Shown piece after piece: positions 59,293 through 64,000 of a stretch of DNA of 64,000 nucleotides. The DNA lies in contig NZ_CAOJCM010000001.1 of the NCBI RefSeq assembly GCF_948329825.1, forward strand, positions 1,116,001-1,180,000, written 5' to 3'. This DNA is from Paenibacillus sp. JJ-100 (GTDB lineage: Bacteria; Bacillota; Bacilli; Paenibacillales; Paenibacillaceae). A program made the position numbers and the translations under genes. Numbering within the stretch: position 1 is the first letter of the stretch; every line of letters begins with the position of its first letter. The notes under the pieces were generated by a model. It was not told the origin of the DNA. It made no database searches and saw nothing but the letters and a program-made list of their open reading frames with translations.

Positions 59293-60692
59293 AAGTGAGG
59301 GGCCAACGGAATTTCAAGAACCGTAAAGTTAAACGATTACGCTCGGGCAGGATGGTTCTTATGGGTATCATCGTAGTCCTTAGTATGTTTGCCTCATTTA
59401 CAGTTGTGGCTGCAACGGGATTAACTGGAGACACGGAATCGATTCCGCTTCAGTCGATTATAGATCAAGCGGAGGCCGGAGACGTAATCGAGCTTGAACC
59501 GGGTCTATACACGGGTCCCGTTGTGATCTCGAAACCCCTCACACTGATTGGGGATGCAGGGGTCACGATGAACAATGAACAGGATCAAGCTGCAATATCG
59601 ATCCAAGCCAAAGATGTGAAATTGAAAGGGTTCACGATCGAGCATCATGGTCGTCAGCCTGCCGCAGCCGTAGAGATTACAGGCAGCAATCATGAGATTA
59701 CGGAGCTTATGATTCGCACCAAAGGGGCTGGCTTGCTTCTGCGTGATGCAGCTTCTGCCGTGGTCCGAAATAATACGATTGAATGGGCCGGGCCAAGCAC
59801 GGCTTCGAGCAGTCAAAAAGGCAATGGAATCGATCTCTACAATTCTGATCACAGCCGAATTGAAGGTAACAAGATTCAAGGAGTGCTTGACGGAATTTAT
59901 CTGGAGAATAGTCGGAACGCAGCCGTACATGACAACCGTTTTATCCAAACGAGGTACGGCATTCATTGCATGTATATTAATGGATCATCGGTTACGAATA
60001 ATATAGGAGAAGGAAATATGACAGGTGCCATGATCATGGGTGTGAAAAATACGGTGGTATCGGGCAATGCTTTTCGCAAGCAAAGCACGAATGTTCATTC
60101 CCAAGGTATTTTACTCTATGACGTGCATCAGTCTAAGATCCACAGCAATACCGTAGAGGGCAATCGAGTGGGTATGAATATCGCTGAGTCCTCCAACAAT
60201 GAGATCTATGATAACGGTTTGATCCGTAATTTTGTAGGCATTCAGATGGTGTTGGCGGAAGACAATGCATTTACGCAAAACCGATTTATTTCGAACGTCA
60301 TTGATGCATCTGCCATGGACAGTCAAAATAACGTTATGAAGCAAAACTATTGGGATTCCTTTCAGGGACTGGATCTGAATCAAGACGGCATCAGCGAGCT
60401 ATCGTATGCAATCAATCCGTTCTATGAACAATTAATAAGTCGGAATGCTGCGTATCAGCTCTTTTTTCAATCACCAGGAATGGTTTTTCTGAGTGAGCTT
60501 CATTCGGAAGGAAAGAGCCAATGGACAACGGACGAATCACCGCAGATGAGTATCCAGAAAACGAGTGTAGTAGGTTCTGGAACACCCGGCAATGAAGGAG
60601 AAACCTCTTCAAGATGGGTTTGGATAATCGGGTTACTGTTGCTCGGTTTGTCTACAAGTACGATGATCTATATGGGGGTATGGAGAAAATGA
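59250..60692 (+). CDS. nosD: NosD-like periplasmic-type copper maturation protein
   Basis: 480 residues from ATG 59250; GTG 59295 or ATG 59229 are alternatives. A membrane helix VLMGIIVVLSMFASFTVVAA is followed by a right-handed parallel beta-helix (CASH/NosD repeats): SIIDQAEAGDVIELEPGLYTGPVVISKPLTLIG, then repeats such as NGIDLYNSDHSRIEGNKIQGVLDGIYLENS and RVGMNIAESSNNEIYDNGLIRNFVGIQMV. A C-terminal helix (WVWIIGLLLLGLSTSTMIYMGVW) anchors it outside the membrane. NosD supports insertion of the CuZ cluster into nitrous oxide reductase together with NosF and NosY. Here no nosZ is near. Confidence 0.9.
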   Translation: MDEQCSRIGGLPILKVRGQRNFKNRKVKRLRSGRMVLMGIIVVLSMFASFTVVAATGLTGDTESIPLQSIIDQAEAGDVIELEPGLYTGPVVISKPLTLIGDAGVTMNNEQDQAAISIQAKDVKLKGFTIEHHGRQPAAAVEITGSNHEITELMIRTKGAGLLLRDAASAVVRNNTIEWAGPSTASSSQKGNGIDLYNSDHSRIEGNKIQGVLDGIYLENSRNAAVHDNRFIQTRYGIHCMYINGSSVTNNIGEGNMTGAMIMGVKNTVVSGNAFRKQSTNVHSQGILLYDVHQSKIHSNTVEGNRVGMNIAESSNNEIYDNGLIRNFVGIQMVLAEDNAFTQNRFISNVIDASAMDSQNNVMKQNYWDSFQGLDLNQDGISELSYAINPFYEQLISRNAAYQLFFQSPGMVFLSELHSEGKSQWTTDESPQMSIQKTSVVGSGTPGNEGETSSRWVWIIGLLLLGLSTSTMIYMGVWRK

Positions 60693-61285
60693 ACAAACGA
60701 TGGATTTTGGCGATGGTGCTGCTTCTAGGTACCGTGATATTAACGGCATGCGGACAGAAATATGCAGCCGTGCCGATCAATGAGGACGTAGATATCTGTG
60801 CGATCTGTAATATGCAAGTGAAGGATGATGCATTTGCGACGCAGCTTACAACAAAAGATGGGAAGAATCTGAAGTTCGATGACCTTGGTTGTATGAATGA
60901 GTGGAAAAAGGAAAACGGCACAGATAACATCGGGATGGATTATGTGCGGGATTATAACGACAAAGAATGGATCGAATTTAACAAAGCGACCTATGTATAC
61001 GATCCTTCGCTCAGAACACCCATGGCCTATGGCATTATTAACTTCAAGGATAAAGCTTCTGCCGAGGCATTTGTAGCAGAGCAGGGCGTAGGCAAGATTA
61101 TGAGTGCGGATGAACTCGCTTCTCATGATTGGACTCAAAACACGGATAACATGAATATGGACGGACATGGACATAGTCACGACGAGGACGGAACGGATCA
61201 GGAGCACGAGCATCATTCGGATGAAGATAAGAGTACAAATGTACACCAAGAGACAGAATCGAACGAAGGGACAGGCAGTCACTGA
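60689..61285 (+). CDS. nosL: NosL-like copper-chaperone lipoprotein
   Basis: 198 residues from ATG 60689, overlapping the nosD stop by 4 bp. The lipobox is LTAC (about 19-22). The metal motif is DICAICNMQVKDD (CxxC plus Met, about 36-48), as in NosL, which binds Cu(I) and passes it to NosZ. LKFDDLGCMNEW follows, with another Cys and Met. The C-terminal 45 residues form a His/Asp/Glu-rich tail (MDGHGHSHDEDGTDQEHEHH), not found in short NosL proteins and likely to bind metal. It sits between nosD and nosY. Confidence 0.9.
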   Translation: MNKRWILAMVLLLGTVILTACGQKYAAVPINEDVDICAICNMQVKDDAFATQLTTKDGKNLKFDDLGCMNEWKKENGTDNIGMDYVRDYNDKEWIEFNKATYVYDPSLRTPMAYGIINFKDKASAEAFVAEQGVGKIMSADELASHDWTQNTDNMNMDGHGHSHDEDGTDQEHEHHSDEDKSTNVHQETESNEGTGSH

Positions 61286-61309
61286 TGCTGATAAGCAAGG
61301 GTGAATCCG

Positions 61310-62131
61310 ATGTCTGATATGATCCAGATCGCCAAGCGAGAGTTGAAAACGGGGTTTCGCAACCCCTGGTCATATTCGTTCTTGATCCTTTTTTGCACAT
61401 TTAGCTTAAGTTTATTACTTCTTAATGCACAGAATCCGGTACAAGGATACTCCGGTGCAACAGGTTCCATGTTAAACCTTATTCTGTATCTTTTGCCACT
61501 GATGACGCTGTTTCTGGGCTCTTTTTCGTTGACGTCAGAGAAAGAGGACGGTAGTTGGCAGTTATTGTCCACCTATCCCATCGGCACCCTGTCTTTTATT
61601 ACCGGAAAATATGTTGGGTTAGCCGCCGTATTATTAATCATTGTAAGTTTTGGGTACGGTTTGATGGGACTAGTCAGCGGTTTGCTTGGCAATCCGATCG
61701 ATCTGTTGACGTATCTATTGTTTCTGGCATTTTCCTGTGGACTTATTTTGTTGTTTCTAAGCATTGCTCTATTGATCGGCTCATTGTCTCGCAATCGCTG
61801 GCAGGCTTTAACGATTTCCGTCTCGATCTGGTTCTTCGCCGTTATTGGCTGGCCAGCATTATTGCTTGCAGTGTTAGGGCTAATGCCGTACCTCTGGATT
61901 AAACCATTACTAGTGTTGCTCACTTTTCTGAATCCGGCTGAACTAGTCCGTTTATACATTGTAATTAAGCTCGGTGGCGGTTCTATACTGGGGCCCGAGT
62001 ATTATCAATGGGTGACATGGGTGCAACAGCCAAGCGGGAGTCTAATCTTTATCGGAATATGTCTGTTATGGGTGAGCTGCTCCATCCTGGTTGTGTACAC
62101 CATATGGGAAAGGGGGCGCTCTCGTGCTTGA
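61310..62131 (+). CDS. nosY: NosY-like ABC transporter permease
   Basis: 273 residues from ATG 61310, with AAGGGTGA upstream. Six membrane helices, beginning PWSYSFLILFCTFSLSLLLLN; the stretch LMTLFLGSFSLTSEKEDGSWQLLSTYPIGTLSFITGKYVGL is the NosY/ABC2-type signature of the NosDFY complex. It is the membrane partner of NosF, and the complex moves a sulfur species or drives copper loading outside. The gene overlaps nosF by 8 bp. Confidence 0.9.
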   Translation: MSDMIQIAKRELKTGFRNPWSYSFLILFCTFSLSLLLLNAQNPVQGYSGATGSMLNLILYLLPLMTLFLGSFSLTSEKEDGSWQLLSTYPIGTLSFITGKYVGLAAVLLIIVSFGYGLMGLVSGLLGNPIDLLTYLLFLAFSCGLILLFLSIALLIGSLSRNRWQALTISVSIWFFAVIGWPALLLAVLGLMPYLWIKPLLVLLTFLNPAELVRLYIVIKLGGGSILGPEYYQWVTWVQQPSGSLIFIGICLLWVSCSILVVYTIWERGRSRA

Positions 62132-62837
62132 AGCAGAAGTTATCGTAAAAGGACTTGTCAAACGCATCAAAACTCAAACCATCGTCGACGATGTCTCCTT
62201 TCATCTCGGTTCAGGTCAAGTGCTTGCCGTATGCGGCGGTAATGGAGCAGGCAAAAGTACCTTGCTGCGAATGCTTGCAGGGATACTGCGCCCAACATCA
62301 GGTGAGATTGCGGTGAATAACGTCCGCTGGGTACAGGATCGCAAACGGTATGCCCACCAGATCGGTTATATGCCAGATGACTATCAGTTCAGCCAAGGGC
62401 TAACCGCGGAGGAAGCTTTATTATTCTGGGCAAGTCTCCGTAAACTTCCCCGTACGAGAGTGGAAGAAGTGTTAGGGATGGTTGGGCTCAGGGACCAAAA
62501 AAACAAACGGGTTACCACCTTTTCCAAAGGGATGAGGCAGCGTGTATTGTTCGCTCAAGCGATGCTGGCGAAGCCTGCGCTGCTGATCATGGATGAGCCA
62601 ACCAATGGACTTGACCCCTTCTGGATGCAAGAGTTCGTGCACTTGGTGCAAGAGATCAAACAGGAAGGGCATATGGTTGTATTCTCTACGCATCAGCTTG
62701 AAGTGGCGGATGACATTGCTGATCAGGTAATGTTTATGAATCAAGGTCGTGTTGTTGGAGAAGGCACAGCAGAAGATATTCGAGATCAGTATGGCTCGCT
62801 TCACGCCGCTTTTCATCAGAGTCTGGGATTAAAGTGA
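62124..62837 (+). CDS. nosF: NosF-like ABC transporter ATPase
   Basis: 237 residues from GTG 62124, preceded by AAAGGGGG and overlapping the permease gene. Walker A is CGGNGAGKST (about 37-46), the signature is FSKGMRQRVLFAQAM (about 133-147) and Walker B LLIMDEPTNGLDPFW (about 154-168); the switch histidine is in FSTHQLE. The short domain and the lack of a C-terminal extension suit NosF. It powers the NosDFY maturation complex. Confidence 0.92.
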   Translation: MLEAEVIVKGLVKRIKTQTIVDDVSFHLGSGQVLAVCGGNGAGKSTLLRMLAGILRPTSGEIAVNNVRWVQDRKRYAHQIGYMPDDYQFSQGLTAEEALLFWASLRKLPRTRVEEVLGMVGLRDQKNKRVTTFSKGMRQRVLFAQAMLAKPALLIMDEPTNGLDPFWMQEFVHLVQEIKQEGHMVVFSTHQLEVADDIADQVMFMNQGRVVGEGTAEDIRDQYGSLHAAFHQSLGLK

Positions 62838-62846
62838 AGGTGATGT

Positions 62847-63425
62847 ATGCAGAATCAATCACAGAGGGATAACATGAAGAGCAAGCAGGGAAAAGGTATA
62901 AATGCAAGGCGGATCATTACCATGTTGATTGTCTTTGCAGCGTTAGCCGCTGGAATATGGGCCGTTGTGTCGAATGGGCGGAATACCGAGATGAAACGTA
63001 ATCACCCCATTCGGGTGGGAGCGGAGGCTCCTGATTTTACAGCAGTGAATTCCAAAGGGGAGCAAGTCCAGCTTTTGCAATACCGAGGTAAAGCTGTGAT
63101 GATAAACTTCTGGGCATCTTGGTGCGAGCCTTGTGTGCGTGAAATGCCGTTCATTCAAGAGCTGGCACAGCAAAACAAGAACAACGTGGAGATGTTATTC
63201 GTTAATGTAGGGGAGAGCAAGGGAACCATTAACGAGTTTATGAAAAGTCATCAGTTTGATTTTCCGGTGATGGTTGATGTGACAGGAAAAATATCCAACT
63301 TGTATCGCATTTCAGGTCTACCTGCAACCATGATGATTGATCAATCGGGGAAGTTCAGTCATATTATACTCGGCGAACTGACGGAGGATATGCCTTTGCA
63401 GCAGTGGCTGGAGGAGAGTATGTAA
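62847..63425 (+). CDS. Membrane-anchored thioredoxin-like protein (ResA/TlpA type)
   Basis: 192 residues. A single N-terminal helix (IITMLIVFAALAAGIWAVVS, about 24-43) anchors a thioredoxin fold on the outer side. The active site is NFWASWCEPCVREMPFIQELAQQ (WCEPC), as in ResA/TlpA, with the cis-proline in ISGLPATMMIDQSGK. Such proteins keep cysteines reduced for heme or copper-centre assembly. As the last gene of the nos operon it likely reduces the NosL or target cysteines before copper loading. The start is 9 bp after the nosF stop. Confidence 0.93.
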   Translation: MQNQSQRDNMKSKQGKGINARRIITMLIVFAALAAGIWAVVSNGRNTEMKRNHPIRVGAEAPDFTAVNSKGEQVQLLQYRGKAVMINFWASWCEPCVREMPFIQELAQQNKNNVEMLFVNVGESKGTINEFMKSHQFDFPVMVDVTGKISNLYRISGLPATMMIDQSGKFSHIILGELTEDMPLQQWLEESM

Positions 63426-63458
63426 ACATTTGATCTTGAAATATAGAACTTAATGAAT

Positions 63459-63497
63459 AAAGCCGAAGTCTTGGAACATGCAAGACTTCGGCTTTTT
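63459..63497. terminator. Bidirectional terminator between nos operon and metE
   Basis: AAAGCCGAAGTCTTG pairs exactly with CAAGACTTCGGCTTT around a 6-nt loop, followed by T residues. The flanking genes converge. Confidence 0.95.
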
Positions 63498-63518
63498 GGG
63501 TATTGTCGTTTATCGTAT

Positions 63519-64000
63519 TTAGTTCAGGACGGAAGCGGAAGCATGTTTGGCTCGTGCAATACGAGTAGCATCCACCATGTTTTTCAAGGAAGCCACCGTT
63601 TCTTCCTGTCCGCGCGTTTTCAAACCACAGTCTGGATTGATCCAGAACAGCTTCGGATCGAGTACACGCAAAGCGCGATCAATCATGTTGCTCATTTCTT
63701 CGACACTTGGCACACGCGGGCTATGAATATCGTACACGCCAAGTCCAATCCCTAATTCGTACGTATTTTCTTCAAAACTGTGAATCAGCTCTCCATGGCT
63801 GCGTGATGTCTCGATCGAGATTACATCGGCATCCATCTCTTTAATGGAATCAATCATATCGTGGAATTCGCAATAGCACATATGGGTATGGATTTGAGTT
63901 GTTTCTTGTACAGTGCATGTTGTGATACGGAACGCCTTGACAGCCCAATCTAGATAGTCCGCCTGTTTATGTTCCTTGAGTGGTAAGCCTTCACGGACGG
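63519..64000 (-). CDS. metE: Cobalamin-independent methionine synthase, C-terminal part
   Basis: The frame is open to the window's last base; the 5' part lies beyond. Visible are the last 160 residues of MetE, which transfers the methyl group of methyl-tetrahydrofolate (triglutamate) to homocysteine. [11 protein letters not shown] carries the zinc ligands His and Cys, and [13 protein letters not shown] the third (Cys). [12 protein letters not shown] and [13 protein letters not shown] are also conserved. The sequence ends KHASASVLN, at the normal C terminus. Upstream control (a possible S-box or T-box) would be outside the window. Confidence 0.97.
   Translation of the reverse strand, partial: VREGLPLKEHKQADYLDWAVKAFRITTCTVQETTQIHTHMCYCEFHDMIDSIKEMDADVISIETSRSHGELIHSFEENTYELGIGLGVYDIHSPRVPSVEEMSNMIDRALRVLDPKLFWINPDCGLKTRGQEETVASLKNMVDATRIARAKHASASVLN

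Noticed and set aside
60740..61282. Open frame of 180 codons on the minus strand
   Set aside because: It is the antisense of the His-rich NosL gene; composition follows from the His/Asp codons.

Overview
The window reads as chromosome of a low-to-mid GC, spore-forming Firmicute, most likely Paenibacillus or a close relative. The reasons are strong AGGAGG ribosome sites with frequent TTG and GTG starts, a perfect CcpA cre box, the bacillithiol pair yojF-bshB2, a copper-amine-oxidase-type stalk fused to a spore-type GH18 domain, and a large load of AraC-regulated carbohydrate genes. The genus is an inference. I saw no rRNA, tRNA, CRISPR array, transposase or prophage gene.

Layout. 1-4.2 kb: end of a LacI regulator, a small membrane protein, a 44-residue predicted exported peptide behind an AraC regulator, and a divergent GH29 alpha-L-fucosidase. 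5-10.3 kb: a 1756-residue secreted subtilase of bacillopeptidase F type behind a leader of about 500 nt. 10.6-13.7 kb: oxidoreductase-AraC-oxidoreductase sugar operon. 14.8-22.3 kb: peptide-salvage operon (GntR, M20 amidohydrolase, oligopeptide ABC importer, S9 peptidase) with an operator on its promoter and a hairpin between binding protein and permeases. 22.6-33.3 kb: small regulated units, including a pentapeptide-repeat/TetR operon, a DapA-type lyase/LysR/FAD oxidase locus, a half-size ABC exporter, a MarR/threonine-aldolase pair with two operators, and a methyltransferase/pentapeptide pair. 33.4-42.4 kb: DEAD-box helicase, esterase, and a tightly overlapping type III polyketide synthase/methyltransferase/flavoprotein operon.

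42.6-46.7 kb: AraC-controlled CUT1 sugar importer with a cre box. 46.8-51 kb: a GH18 stalk protein and three lysine-depleted, beta-rich proteins that look like extracellular or spore-surface material. 51.3-55.5 kb: an AgrA/AgrC-like two-component system followed by an exported serine hydrolase whose promoter carries repeated elements. 55.9-59 kb: murB, a DUF817 membrane protein and bacillithiol genes. 59.2-63.4 kb: nosD-nosL-nosY-nosF-thioredoxin operon with both ends visible and no nosZ. From 63.5 kb: the 3' part of metE on the minus strand.

Best candidates for something new are the nosZ-less nos maturation operon, the type III polyketide operon (same three activities as Streptomyces srsABC but with a different methyltransferase class), the Agr-like system next to a serine hydrolase, the lysine-depleted trio, and the AraC-linked exported peptide. 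Start sites below were chosen by ribosome-site spacing and often differ from the longest open frame.
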